64,000 nucleotides of DNA. Origin: Prosopocoilus inquinatus. Lineage: Eukaryota; Arthropoda; Insecta; Coleoptera; Lucanidae. The DNA is taken from the NCBI GenBank assembly GCA_036172665.1, contig CM069869.1:2914001-2978000 (forward strand), in the 5' to 3' direction. The position numbers were made by a program, and so were the translations under genes. This document shows, piece by piece, positions 23,395 to 34,702 of the stretch (its first letter is position 1; the number at the start of each line of letters is the position of its first letter). The notes below the pieces were generated by a model. It ran no database searches, was not told the DNA's origin, and saw only the letters and a program-made list of their open reading frames with translations.

Positions 23395-25115
23395 GTCAAA
23401 ATATGTTCAAGCCCCCCACCCATAAAATACGAACCCGTGCCCTGAAAAATGTCGGCACGACAATAGCGAAACAAACGAGCGTTCAAATTAATAAAGCCGT
23501 CACTTGGCTTCGCCTTAAAATTATTAGGAAGATGTTCGAACGAATCAAAAGTTTGACGACATAAGCCAAAACGAACTGAACCAGTGGCGGCTCGTGATTG
23601 ATGATTTACTGCGTGTGGGCAACGACTGCAAAAGAGAAAATGGGTGCATTTTCCAAATAAATTTGTTCTTCGGGGCTTGTAATTTTTTATCTAAATTTAA
23701 GCGTGAGATTTACTGAGCTTACCCTCAACTTACCAACGCCTTTTACCAAAAAAACAATCGACGATCACGTTCTTGAGTTACAATGAAAATTCAAAAGCGA
23801 CGCATTTTTGATTTGCTCAATTAACTGATTTCTCTCCCTTCCCTCGCGATCGCGCTTGTAACATTTGAATTAAATTTACGTGGGAGATTTCAATTTTTCT
23901 CAGCTTTACAACGTTTTTCACCAAAAAACAATCGACAAATCGACAACAACTGCAAAAGGAAAAGTGGGTGCATTTTCCAAACAAATTTGTTTTTCGGGGT
24001 TGCCCGGACGAGTAACCGCAACGTGCAACTTTATAGAACAGGGTGGGCACCGCCCACCTTGCCCACCCCGACGAGGCGCCACTGAACTGAGCAAGATCTA
24101 ATGTTGGTTAGAGCCAGAGAACAACAATAAATTTCAAAAGGTAAACGCAATTTGTAACTGCGCCGGAATAAGAAGCTGACGAGAAGCTTATCTCGCTGGA
24201 CAAGATGGCAAAAGAACAATCACGGCGTCAAACTTTATGATCTGGTCTCCACGTTAAGTTAAACAATCTATTTAATTCCCACGAAAAATTGTAAAACACA
24301 AAGAGGCCGATCGGAAGTAAATGCGACCCGCAAATATAATGCCGAAAATTGGAAGCGCTTGTAAAAATCTATTTATCGTAAGGAGCGACCTTAAAATGCA
24401 TAAAAGAAACGAAACATTGGAAGTTAATAACGCTGTAAAATGTACGTCTGCGTTACGAAGAAAATTACAATATATAAAGTTACTTCCAGCGTAATAAATT
24501 AAGGCGAAGAAAACATAACGCTAGGCGTTCACGCAATGCCTATGTTGCCATATGATTGAGTATGGCAGTATACAAGGCGTGGCCAAGGCGCCCTCAATAA
24601 AAAACGAACCATGCCCTGGAAATATCGAAAGAAACGGACGTTCAAAATTAACAAACCCGTCAATTGGCTTCGCGCTAAAATTGTTGAGAAAGAGTTCGAA
24701 CGAATCAAAATCTTGAAGACATAAGCCAACAGCTTGACGATATAAGCCAAAACCAACCCAGCAAAATCTATTGTCAGTTAAAGCTAACTCCAATAAATGC
24801 CAAAGGTAAAGGCAATTTGTAACTCCGCCGGCATAACAAGCCGTTAAAAAGCTTACTCCGCTGAACAAGTTGACAAAGAAAAATAAACTTGACGCCAAGC
24901 TTTATAATCTAGTCTCGACGTAAGGTAAACAGTCTATTTAATTCCTACGAAAAATTGTGAAACACAAAGGAAGCCGATCGCAAATGAATGCGACCCCAAC
25001 GCTGAAAATCACTGGCTCTGAAGCTGATAAGATGAAAGTTTAAATTATCGCAAATATAACGTTGAAAATTGGGAGTGGTTGTTAAAATCTATTTATCGCA
25101 AGGAGATACAAAGGA
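23395..25115 (+). repeat. Repeat S, tandem degenerate copies
   Basis: 23400-24370 and 24590-25115 share the same ordered blocks: GAACGAATCAAAA, GGCAATTTGTAACT, TTTAATTCCYACGAAAAATTG and GCCGATCG, then AAAATCTATTTATCG. A minus-strand frame of 125 codons across 24521-24898 is not kept between copies. A GC-rich hairpin-prone segment (GGGTGGGCACCGCCCACC) lies at about 24041-24059. Confidence 0.65.
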
Positions 25116-25200
25116 GGAGAAGGAGTAGGATGAAATATCGTCTTAGAAAACTTTCAAAAATATTTATAGCAATTTAAGTAAATTTATTTCAGAATAATAT

Positions 25201-25531
25201 TGTTGCAGCCGTCACGCGCAAACAGATCTATTTTTAGCATCAGTACGCCACCTTGCCGCATAGAACATGACCGGAGACTACTCGATCTTTCTAGTATGTT
25301 CCAGCAACAGATGGCTCTGCTATATAAGCCGTACGATCCGCCAGGACTAGTTAGTTATTAAGATAAGCCAGCGAAGGGTTCGTACCTCGAATAAAAAGTA
25401 CATTTTTTAAAAGTGTTGTTTGATAAACAAGCTCGTTACTACTGCGTTGTTAATTGTGTAAATCCACAGCTTATAATTAAAGTGTTCTGAAATTTAACGA
25501 CTATAATTTGTGAACCCCCAAATTCGTAACA
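25201..25531 (+). mobile_element. Solo LTR, 331 bp, family L1
   Basis: Starts TGTTGCAGCCGTCACGCGC and ends CCCAAATTCGTAACA, flanked by ATAT on both sides (25197-25200 and 25532-25535). Has a TATA box (CTATATAAGC at about 25320) and an AATAAA-type signal (about 25391). A second copy, also with a 4-bp duplication, is at 56815-57147 in opposite orientation. No internal region remains. Confidence 0.9.
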
Positions 25532-25744
25532 ATATTAACACAAGTATTCCGAAAATTATTCCAAAAAAAAAAAAAACGGTAAATTAAGAAACAATAGACC
25601 AGACAAATTTCTAATAAACTTAAAACACTCTTAACAAATATATAATACTTTTGGCGATGCACTTTCTAAGATACAGAAGAGTTAGGACTTAGAACGCTTC
25701 TTGAAGAACGCTACTTAAACACTCTCAGCTGTGTCTTCACTTAC

Positions 25745-26405
25745 TCACTCACTGAGTTACTTCCTTACTCCCTCCCTGGAAGTCAGGGAAGCCTGTATTT
25801 ACATGGTTCTTCATTTCACCAGTGGGTGCTATTCCCACGGGTAAATAATCAGTTCGGCTTATTATGCATTATGTTTTTCTAGGAAAATTCTTAGATTTTA
25901 ATAATTGGATCGGAGTGTGGGCAGCTTCTTAATGATTCATCTACTCATCTACTCCTTGGGTGGTCGGTCTTGTATAACATTAGTAGCAGTTCTATTGTAG
26001 TGACTTCGACATATTTTAATCTTATTTAAATTAGATCGTTTATTCAAGCGTATCCTTTCATAATACTTTTCTAGCGAAATAAATTCCAATAAAAAATAAA
26101 TTTATCCGTAACTGTCAGGTCGTTGCGTTTCGTTTCAATCACACAATAAATAGTATAATAGTACGTGTCGTAATGCTATAATTCAATTAAATTATGTTTG
26201 AAATTATTATTGCAAACAACACTTTATTACCTAGTAGTTCTAAAAAACTAATCTCTGGTACCCGCGTGCTTTACTGTGTCAATTCGCTTGCAATAAGCGG
26301 TTTTAACTTTTCACTTGACTAGTGAGCCGGTTAGTGTCAGTAAATTAAACTTCAAATGCAGTTCATAATGCAAATGAATCGGGCAAGCTTTAAAAAATCG
26401 CTTTA
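25745..26405 (+). repeat. Dispersed duplication D, copy 1
   Basis: Matches 36884-37265 along its length (CCCTCCCTGGAAGTCA, CACCAGTGGGTG, GCAATAAGCGGTTTTAACTT, TCATAATGCAAATGAATC). This copy has about 280 bp extra between about 25868 and 26152. Confidence 0.8.
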
Positions 26406-26790
26406 TCTAAATAAATCTATTAATCGCAAGGAGCGTCTCTAAAATGCATTAAAAAACGACTGCGAATTGCAAGCGAAACAGATCGAAACTGTGGAAAGCT
26501 AATAACGCTGTAAAATGCACGCTTGCACTACGATGAAAATTACAATATAAAAAGTTATTTCCAACGCAATAAATGAAGAAAATTAGCAATGCCTACGTCG
26601 TCGTACGATTATTGCATTAATAAAATAAATGCGACATGAAATTCTCCGTGTGTTGGGTGGCTGTGTATACGGTTTCTGAAACCGTAACATATTTTTTTTA
26701 TCTACGGTTCTGTTACAAAACTGATTGGTTAAGGCAAGAAAGGATTTCTTTTCGGGCGCGGTATGTAATATACTGTACGTCGCACAGTGG
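26406..26790 (+). repeat. Repeat S/T, copy
   Basis: The first half matches 24355-24540 (ATCGCAAGGAGCG, AATAACGCTGTAAAATG). The second half matches 30033-30225 closely (GTCGTCGTACGATTATTGCA, GGTTTCTGAAACCGTAACAT, AAACTGATTGGTTAAGGCAA). Confidence 0.75.
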
Positions 26791-26849
26791 GACATTAAGA
26801 GATAAATTGTGCCGAAAGTACTTTTCATCAATTGTATAATTTGTTAACG

Positions 26850-27930
26850 TAACATTTGTAGTCGCATACTTCATATTCCAATTTATTTAAAAAAATATAG
26901 TTTCAGCCAACACGAATTCGTTTTCTATGATTTTTAGCCTTTTAAAAAAATGTAATATGCCAAGGTATTAAATGACGTTTTTTAACCTGTTTTTGTTACC
27001 TTTAAAATATCATCTGCGTGAATAACTTTGACAAATTTAATAGTTCTTTTTACAAATACTTTACTTATAGTAGATTATAGGAATGGTAAGTCGAAATTTA
27101 TTTCATTCTCTTTATAACTACGAGCCTTTACATTGAGGGTTCTTTTTTGCATGCAGATCTATAAATTTCTAGACTTTTGGTTATTGTCGGCATTTGCCGG
27201 CACCTTAAATTTTATGTTTATATAAGGAATAAATGTCTAAGAACTATTTCTCTTAATATTTACCTGCACCTTCTTGCACCTTTTCTTATTCTCATGTATT
27301 TAAGTTGTTCAAATTTAGGACATTTTAATTACACTTCAAATTGAGATGGCCTGGCCAACATTTTTGGCAAATATCAAAAACAGTTTTGCAGTTTGTTTAG
27401 TACTTATGAACAATCATTTCATTGAAAAAGTTGTTAAATAATATTAATTAATAACTATTATTCTCAAAATACATGAAGTAAAAATTAAAAATGGTTGTTA
27501 ATCTGCTGTATTTGCTGAAAGCGGAGAAAGATATTTCCCAATTACAAAAATATTTTGTTGAAAACTTTTCACTTGAAGATGAAGAAAAATGCTCATTTAA
27601 TCATTTTCAAACTTTCCAAATTTATCTTTTCAGTTAAAACTTATTTAAATAAGTTTTAGTGACGTTCTCTTTACCAACGCGCGTAACGATACCAGCATTC
27701 CTTTTATTGATATTTTAGTTTCTATTTTTTACAAATTCGCAAACAAATAAATTATAGAGGTAATAAATTTATGATTTAATTCATGCTCACATTATACTTC
27801 TTAAATCGAATGGCGTATTTCGTAATATATTTTGTCTTTTTTTTTAATGAACGTTTTGAACTACACCTCAAACTTCAATAAATTAAAGGAAGGAAAAGAG
27901 AAAAAAGGAAAAATCTTTTTAGAATATAAT
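26850..27930. other. Very AT-rich noncoding sequence
   Basis: No gene or repeat structure recognised. Confidence 0.35.
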
Positions 27931-28319
27931 ATACGGGGTGTTGGAAAAAAAGGCAAATAGTGACGTACCCTACTTCCCCCCCATAAAGAGCAAAAGTTTG
28001 GATTAAAATTCCCTATATCGTTCTGTTCTAAAAGTGTAACTAATTTTTATGTATAAAATTGCTAATCTATGAAATAATAATTCGTATTCAATTAATAGAA
28101 TCTTTTATTGATGATCTATGAATCTTATGATATTTCTTCAAAACTAAAACTGTGATACAGGTAAAAAAATATTTCAGAGGAAGAGAATTTGATTTATTTT
28201 AAACTTAATTATTATCGGTTTTCCTTCCTCATTATAATTGAAGTTTGTTCTTGTCCGATGAAAATTGTAAGTACAAACTTTTTTTAATCTCAAACCGAAC
28301 AGAAAAATGAAGGGAAACA

Positions 28320-28361
28320 CACTCAACGTTTCGCTATAGATTTATAGCTTCGTCAGGAGTG
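28320..28361 (-). ncRNA. Hammerhead-like motif in PLE minus arm
   Basis: On the minus strand: stem I CACTC/GAGTG, core CTGACGA, an extra A, stem II GCTATA/TATAGC with loop AATC, GAAA, then self-complementary ACGT as a minimal stem III and T at the cleavage position. Identical to the plus-arm copy at 29642-29683. The extra A after the core is unusual, so activity is uncertain. Penelope-like elements are known to carry hammerhead motifs. Confidence 0.6.
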
Positions 28362-28516
28362 AAAAAAAGTAAATAAACAAGTTGTCAAGAGAAACAAGTC
28401 GTCAAGAGAAACGAAAAGGTAACATGATTTTAAACTAAAATACGAGTTATCCGGAATAAAGAGAAAAGTAACAAGAACTAAATTAAAACTATTTTTTTTT
28501 TAATTAATTGACATAT

Positions 28517-28860
28517 CTATATCCTGTTTAAAGAGTCTAGAAAACTACAAAATATGTCATTTAAATTTTCAAAGTCCGTACGTTTATTAATAGAATTTGG
28601 AGACATTTTAATTTTACACATTTCTATGAAACGTCTTTTAAAAATATTAGATTCACTGTACAAAATGTCAGTATTATCAAAATCAAAATTATGATTATTT
28701 ACTAATGAATGCTCTACAAGCATTGAATTATTTTGATTATTTTTTTTGAATATGATATTTATGTTGGTCTAAACGTTTTTTTTTTAAATTTTGACTCGTT
28801 TCACCTATATAAACAGAATTACAATTTGAACATTTGATTTCATAAACCACGTTAGGTTGT
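28517..28860 (-). pseudogene. PLE GIY-YIG endonuclease C-terminal fragment, minus arm
   Basis: The minus strand encodes NVVYEIKCSNCNSVYIGE followed by the downstream region ending in DSLNRI. Compared with the plus arm, it has an in-frame A-tract expansion, an extra CAT and an eighth A at about 28740-28747 that shifts frame and creates a stop within the endonuclease. Past that point MLVEHSLVNNHNFDFDN remains open to 28517. Confidence 0.8.
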
Positions 28861-28870
28861 TTTAATTTTT

Positions 28871-29487
28871 GGTACAGCAATGGGTTCTCCTTTATCTCCG
28901 GCTTCAAAATTCTTATCCAATAAATCTTATTGAATCAGTAATTAAAAATCGTATTAAATACTTACAAAATTCAAATGTCTCTAATAACATTAGACAAACT
29001 TCGAACCATAAATACATATCATTGCTTTAAATTGAACCATTTCACAATACATTTAAACATATTTTCAAAAAACATAATTTAATTTTAGCCGGTAAATCTG
29101 TGAATAATTTAAATTTTATTTTCTCGAATTTAAAAACCAAAATACCGAAATTAAAACAACCTAACGTGGTTTATGAAATCAAATGTTCAAATTGTAATTC
29201 TGTTTATATAGGTGAAACGAGCCAAAATTTAAGAAAACGTTTAGACCAACATAAATATATTCAAAAAAATAATCAAAATCTTGCTTGTAGAGCATTCATT
29301 AGTAAATAATCATAATTTTGATTTCGATAATACTGACATTTTGTACAGTGAATCTAATATTTTTAAAAGACGTTTCATAGAAATGTGTAAAATTAAAATG
29401 TCTCCAAATTCTATTAATAAACGTACGGACTTTGAAAATTTTAATGACATATTTTGTAGTTTTCTGGACTCTTTAAACAGGATATAG
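28871..29487 (+). pseudogene. PLE reverse transcriptase and GIY-YIG fragments, plus arm
   Basis: 28871-28903 encodes GTAMGSPLSP, a reverse transcriptase motif characteristic of Penelope-like elements. A deletion then removes the rest of the RT. From about 29045 the frame resumes (FHNTFKHIFKKHNLILAGKS) and runs into the GIY-YIG domain at about 29160-29260 (VVYEIKC ... VYIGETSQNLRKRLDQHK), ending at a stop near 29307. An 8-base deletion near 29280 relative to the minus arm shifts frame. The remaining C-terminal part continues at 29281-29487 (RRFIEMCKIKMSPNSIN). This is a decayed copy, not an active enzyme gene. Confidence 0.85.
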
Positions 29488-29641
29488 ATCTGTCAATTAA
29501 TTTAAAAAAAAATTAGTTTTAATTTAGTTCTTGTTACTTTTCTCTTTATTCCGGACAACTCTTTTTTTGTTTAAAATCATGTTACCTTTTCGTTTCTCTT
29601 GACGACTTGTTTCTCTTGACAACTTGTTTATTACTTTTTTT

Positions 29642-29683
29642 CACTCCTGACGAAGCTATAAATCTATAGCGAAACGTTGAGTG
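29642..29683 (+). ncRNA. Hammerhead-like motif in PLE plus arm
   Basis: Same 42-nt structure as the inverted copy at 28320-28361. Just upstream are two 17-bp direct repeats TTTCTCTTGACRACTTG (about 29594-29628). Confidence 0.6.
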
Positions 29684-30032
29684 TGTTTCCCTTCATTTTT
29701 CTGTCCGGTTTGAGATTAAAAAAACTTTGTATTTATCATTATAATTGAAATTATCAGAATTATATTTCTTTGCTCCCTTTTTGTTTAAATTTTTATTTAA
29801 ATTACGTAAAAGTGATATCTAAGGACTTTTATACTTGATCTAATCAAGTCTAATGAAACGAATACAAAATGATTTTTTCAACGCCCTGTACATCAACTAT
29901 ATAGTATGTTTGCTCCTTAATTCTATTTTTCGTACATCTCTTGTCATTTGTGCTAAGTTTCAAGTTCATAAAGTAATTTTTTTTTCGAAGTTATGGTTTT
30001 TTTGGCACGAGAAAGCGCGTTTTGCTCCACTG

Positions 30033-30225
30033 TACGTCGTCGTACGATTATTGCATTAATATAATAAATACGACATGAAATTTTCCATGTTTTGGGTGGC
30101 TCTGAATACGGTTTCTGAAACCGTAACATATTTTTTTCTTATCTACGGTTCTGTTACAAAACTGATTGGTTAAGGCAAGGAAGGATTTCTTTTCAAGCTC
30201 GGTACGTAATATATTGAGAAAACTT
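30033..30225 (+). repeat. Repeat T, copy
   Basis: Close match to 26590-26790, sharing GTCGTCGTACGATTATTGCA, GGTTTCTGAAACCGTAACAT and AAACTGATTGGTTAAGGCAA. Only the T half is present, without the preceding S half. Confidence 0.75.
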
Positions 30226-30285
30226 CACTCATTGAATGCCGTGCAAATAAAAGGTTCATAATAACATTAATAATACTTTGATGCC

Positions 30286-30732
30286 TTGATTATGATACCT
30301 AGACGCTTCGTTCTTCTAGCAGCGCCATTTTTATGTGTCCTCTTTTTATTTTGCTGCGCCGTAACGAATGGCTCCCGGTTATTTATCATTATTAGCGTTG
30401 ATAAATTGCGCGTTTCAAAAAGTAAAGGATTAAAATTTCCTAGAAGCGTAAAGTTTACGCTTAACGAATGGCTGACGGGGCATAAAAAAAAACAGCTTAA
30501 ACCGCCGGAAGTCTCGTCAGATTTGTCGGTTTTTCTTTTCATACAGAACGTCACGATAGCAGATAAAAATCACCGAGCAACATTAAAAAAAAGGTCTCAG
30601 ATATACGGTAGTTTAGTTTCCAGTTCCGGTCGACGTGGAACGCTGATGACCCACAATATGTCCCTCGTTCCGGTTCTCGATTCCGGGCCCGCACTCTCGA
30701 CCTACCGCGTGTTTGGTAAGCGACCTGAATAA
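30286..30732 (+). CDS. Hypothetical ORF, signal-peptide-like start
   Basis: A 148-codon frame whose N-terminus has a basic start (MIMIPRR) and a hydrophobic core (FVLLAAPFLCVLFLFCCAV), like a secretory signal. The rest is basic and shows no domain I recognise. The start follows no obvious promoter and no splice structure is evident. The interval is not part of any repeat I identified. It may be a chance frame in a locally GC-richer segment. Confidence 0.2.
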   Translation: MIMIPRRFVLLAAPFLCVLFLFCCAVTNGSRLFIIISVDKLRVSKSKGLKFPRSVKFTLNEWLTGHKKKQLKPPEVSSDLSVFLFIQNVTIADKNHRATLKKRSQIYGSLVSSSGRRGTLMTHNMSLVPVLDSGPALSTYRVFGKRPE

Positions 30733-30895
30733 TCGACGCTGGGTGTGTGTGCGCGAAATAATGTTTGCAGAGCGACCACTACAAAACTGAATTAATAAAC
30801 AGCGGCTCCCCCGGATGCCCTGAAACTGCGTTTGACGAAAAGTTTTTACGCCTCTGTCAACCCTTTTCCGTTTCTTTTATTGTGTGCCTGCGAGC

Positions 30896-30912
30896 GTGTG
30901 TGTGTGTGTGTG
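30896..30912 (+). repeat. GT dinucleotide microsatellite
   Basis: Uninterrupted GTGTGT run followed by a GGGGG tract. Confidence 0.9.
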
Positions 30913-31290
30913 GGGGCGTGTGCGCGCTCCTTCACCGGACCGGACCGGACGTGCAAAAAAAATTACCGGATTTGAAATATTAAAGAAAGAAATACGTTTT
31001 TATTCTGCCATCTTTGCGCAGCCACTTTCGGCTTTCACGTTTTGCAGCCGTGCTTCGACGTTCGAATAAAATATGGACAATCATCGTCTGAAAAGGAAAT
31101 CGTATATTTTGCTCTTTGTTTTCGCGTTTCCGGGCATGTAATAACAACGTAACGCCGATTTTTTTCCGCTCTGTTACCCAGAAACTATATCGTCGAACAT
31201 CAATCTTGCTTTCGATACACAATGATCCTTGTTATATTTGCTTGGACACGAAAAATATTGTACTCTTTTCGAATGTAATCATATTCTCTT

Positions 31291-32322
31291 TGTTTATTTG
31301 TTTTATCAATCACGTGTTTATCATTCTTTTAAATTAAATAACACCGCATCTATTTGTTATACATTGTTTATTTTTTAAATTTTAATGTGTTTTAACATCT
31401 TTATGACAAGTGTATTGCAGAATATAGAAATGCACACAAATAAATTTGATTTCATTTGATTTGAAAAGTTTGTATTATCAATCACGTGTTTATCATTCTT
31501 TTAAATTATATAACACAGCTTCTATTTGTTATATATTGTTTATTTTTTAAATTTTAATGTGTTTTAACATCTTCAAGACAAGTGTACTACAGAATATAGA
31601 AATGCACACAAATAAATTTGATTGCATTTGATTTGAAATGTTTGTTTTATCAGTCACGGGTCATTCTTTTAAATTAAATAACACAGCATCTATTTGTTAT
31701 ACATTGTTTATCTTTTAAATTTTAATGTGTTTTATCATCTGTATGACAAGTGTATTACAGAATGTAGAAATACACACAAATAAATTTGATTTCATTTGAT
31801 TTGAAATGTTTCTATTATCAATCACGTGTTTATCATTCTTTTAAATTATATAATACAGCTTCTATTTGTTATACATTGTTTATTTTTTAAATTTTAATGT
31901 GTTTTAACATCTTTATGACAAGTGTATTACAGAATATAGAAATGCACACAAATAAATTTGATTTCATTTGATTTGAAATGTTTGTATTATCAATCACGTG
32001 TTTATCATTCTTTTAAATTATATAACACAGCTTCTATTTGTTATACATTGTTTATTTTTTAAATTTTAATGTGTTTTAACATCTTTAAAACAAGTGTATT
32101 ACAGAATATAGAAATGCACACAAATAAATTTGATTTCATTTGATTTGAAATGTTTGTTTTATCAATCACGTGTTTATCTTTCTTTTAAATTAAATAACAC
32201 CGCATCTATTTGTTATACATTGTTTTCTTTTTAATTTTAATTTGTTTTATCATCTGTATGACAAGTGTATTACAGAATGTAGAAATACACACAAATAAAT
32301 TTGATTTCATTTAATTAGAAAA
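31291..32322 (+). repeat. Satellite array, six 172-bp monomers
   Basis: The anchor TCAATCACGTGTTTATCATT recurs with its CACGTG (or CACGGG) at 31311, 31483, 31655, 31823, 31995 and 32167. Spacing is 172 bp except one 168-bp unit with a 4-bp deletion. Monomers are AT-rich, near-identical by eye, and include AAATGCACACAAATAAATTT. The array ends in a degenerate border at about 32322. No coding potential. Confidence 0.95.
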
Positions 32323-33414
32323 GGATTCCAACGTATAGACTGAAGAGTTATTTTAAAAAGTTGTAACAAAGTGTGGCCAAAGAAAATATAATTCTTGGCA
32401 CCATCTAACCTCAATCCATTTGTGTCCAAACAATCATAATCACACCATATTGATAATCTTGTAATCTTTCGATTTATGAGAAAATATTTTTTCCTTGATA
32501 CTTATAATCACAAAATAAATTGGATAAGGTTGAAGGCTTCGGTCTTCTCCGAAGTATCGCCCCACTCATTCTTTTCCTGACGTCGTTTACAGTTTATCGC
32601 GCAGCTCACAAAAAAAAAAATGAAAAACTAGACTTGCCGTCGTAAAACACGAACTTTTCACTAAATTAAACTATTTTTAATATGCCAACAACAACGAAAA
32701 GAGAAATTAAATCGCTGAAAACGGTCCAGCGGCGGCGCGGCGTAGGAAGTTCGGTGCACTTAATTATACCCTGGTCGCGTCCTGACAGTAAAATGCACTA
32801 TATCGACCCAACCCCAGCGAGACCATGATAGGGTTAATAAAATGGTCTTCCTAAAATTTTAATGGCACGGAATGTCGAGCACGACTTGGTTTTCAATTTG
32901 TGTCTCACTAAAGCTCCTGACGATTTAAAAAAAAATGTATGCTTTATTTCCTTCCGTTTTTTTGTTTTCAAAAATTTAATTGGGATACCTTACAATAATT
33001 AATATTTGTAGTTAAAATCATTGGTAGCTTATCTTGGGAATATTTTTATTCATTTAATAGGAGGGATTTGAGACAAAAAAAAGATTTCAGATAATATTTA
33101 AAGAAGAAAAAAGAGATTTTCTGAACATTTCCGTTTGTCACAAATTTCCCATTTCACAAAAATGGATGAAGGGGAGGGGAAGGTGATGATGCACGTGAAA
33201 TTCCCAGGTAGCAGTTTATGAATAAAACATAAAAAATGAATATGTTATTTGAAAATTGCTGCCTGTTTCTTTTAGCAAACTATTTTGAATTTCCTGACGA
33301 AGATTAGAAAAGCTTTGAGCTTTTGGGGCGCCTGAAATCCTTTCATATTTCTGGAATTTTTTTTTTGCCGAGTGTCGGTACTTGAAAGAATGTCTCACAG
33401 TAGCCTCGATCGTC
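32323..33414. other. Unrecognised noncoding sequence
   Basis: No gene, tandem array or TIR recognised. Confidence 0.3.
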
Positions 33415-34480
33415 TTTTGTTTTTACCGTATATTTTTCGATTAATTAATGTTTTAAAAATAGTCGTTTAATATTTTCAGTTAAATCTGGCGATTTTTTTT
33501 GTTTTTATTTCATCGTCTTTACAAATTTTCGGCCAATCGTGTCATTTTTATTTCAATTGTTTTTTATTATTGAGATTGTCGACTTTGGTCGTCAGTCATT
33601 TCCACTTTTAAATCTCAATCGCTATCCAAACTGATTTATTATAATTTTTATTTTATTTTATTATCGTCTTATTGTTATTAATTTCCGCCAATCGTCTTTT
33701 GTTTTTGCAAACATTTTTTTTCGTTGATTGTTTCGGTCTTGATGCTCAATTTTCTCAAATTTAAATCATTTCGTGTTGTCAGTTAAATCTGTCGATCTTC
33801 TTTGCAAAATCGTGTTTCGTTTTCATTTTAATTTTAATATTTCCTTCGATTTGTATTTTTTGTTTTCCTTTTTATTGTCTTTGCGAATTTTTTCAAACTT
33901 ACGTTTTCGTATTTTGTTTCAAATTTAAATTAGCGCAAATTATTAGTTAAACCTGCCGATCCTCTTTTGTTTTTATTTTTTTGTTTCTGTTCTGTATATT
34001 TTCTTAAATTCTTGCACCTCTGTCTATTGTCTTTTGTTTTTTCGTTGTCTTTTGTTTTTTGTCGGTTGATATTTTTCAACATCCGTCGATTTTTTTCGAA
34101 CTTAAATTGCACATTCTCTTTTGCTTTTATTTTATCGTTGTTTTACTAAACCTCTTTTGTTTTTATTTTTGTTTTATTTTTATTATTTCCAAACTATGTT
34201 TTTTTTAGAATTCTTGCATCTCTGTCGATCGCCTTTTGTTTTTTACGCATTTTTTTGTCGATTGCGCTATTTTTCAACTTCCGTCTATTTGTTTGAATTT
34301 AAATTTTGTACTCTCTTTTGCTTTTATTTTACCGTTGTTTTGCTTTCCCAAACTTCTTTTTTAATTGATTTTCTTCCTGTATCGAAATTTGTCAATCGTG
34401 TTTTGTTTTCATTTAATTTCTTTTGTTTTCGTTTAATTTCTATTCAAATTAATTACTTATTTCCTGTGTTTTTTTAGAAT
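33415..34480 (-). repeat. T-rich degenerate repeat
   Basis: Many irregular iterations of TTTTGTTTTTATTTT interspersed with GTCGAT/CGATCGCC-type words. The reverse complement resembles the A-rich sequence at 41.7-43.6 kb (AAATGACGATCGG iterations). The long T-rich reading frames here are composition artefacts. Confidence 0.6.
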
Positions 34481-34613
34481 TCTTGCATTTCTAAAAAGAA
34501 AATCGAGAATTCTCTTGAGAAATATAATTTTCATCACTTATCGGAAGTGAGGAAGCTTATTACGCATTCATTTTAATTTCAAATGCCGCATCCTCCGTTA
34601 GCAAATAGCTATT

Positions 34614-34702
34614 TATGATACAAGTGTGTGAAGTAAGGCTTTTACGCACGAATTATGAAGTTGCAAGGAGTACATAAAAGCCTTACACACACATGTATCA
34701 TA
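34614..34702. repeat. Hairpin-forming inverted repeat, about 90 bp
   Basis: Left TATGATACAAGTGTGTG and AGTAAGGCTTTTA; right TAAAAGCCTTACACACACA and TGTATCATA. Arms are near-perfect with a short spacer, a probable small MITE. Confidence 0.75.

Larger units (their letters stand above)
28243..29735. mobile_element. Penelope-like element inverted dimer with putative 14-bp TSD
   Basis: Minus-strand arm 28261-28870 and plus-strand arm about 29140-29735 are near-identical inverted copies of a Penelope-like element 3' region. Between them, 28871-29139 holds additional plus-strand element sequence including a reverse transcriptase motif. The 14-mer TCATTATAATTGAA occurs at 28229-28242 and 29736-29749, a plausible target-site duplication for the whole dimer. 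Each arm carries a GIY-YIG endonuclease remnant and a hammerhead-like motif. Both arms have frame-disrupting indels, so neither is autonomous. The high similarity of the arms suggests a fairly young insertion or gene conversion. Confidence 0.85.
27934..29888. mobile_element. Candidate TIR transposon hosting the PLE dimer
   Basis: The left end CGGGGTGTTGGAAAAAA and inverted right end CAGGGCGTTGAAAAAA match at most positions, and both are bordered by TA, as in mariner-like elements. No transposase frame is visible. Resemblance rests on about 17 terminal bases only. Confidence 0.35.

Noticed and set aside
24521..24898. 125-codon minus-strand frame with hydrophobic stretches
   Set aside because: It lies inside repeat S, and the homologous copy near 23.4-24.2 kb does not maintain it.
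31291..32322. Possible CRISPR array
   Set aside because: The units are contiguous 172-bp monomers without unique spacers in eukaryotic DNA, so this is a satellite.
33967..34477. Overlapping T-rich frames of 60-118 codons
   Set aside because: Phenylalanine- and leucine-rich translations of a degenerate T-rich repeat.
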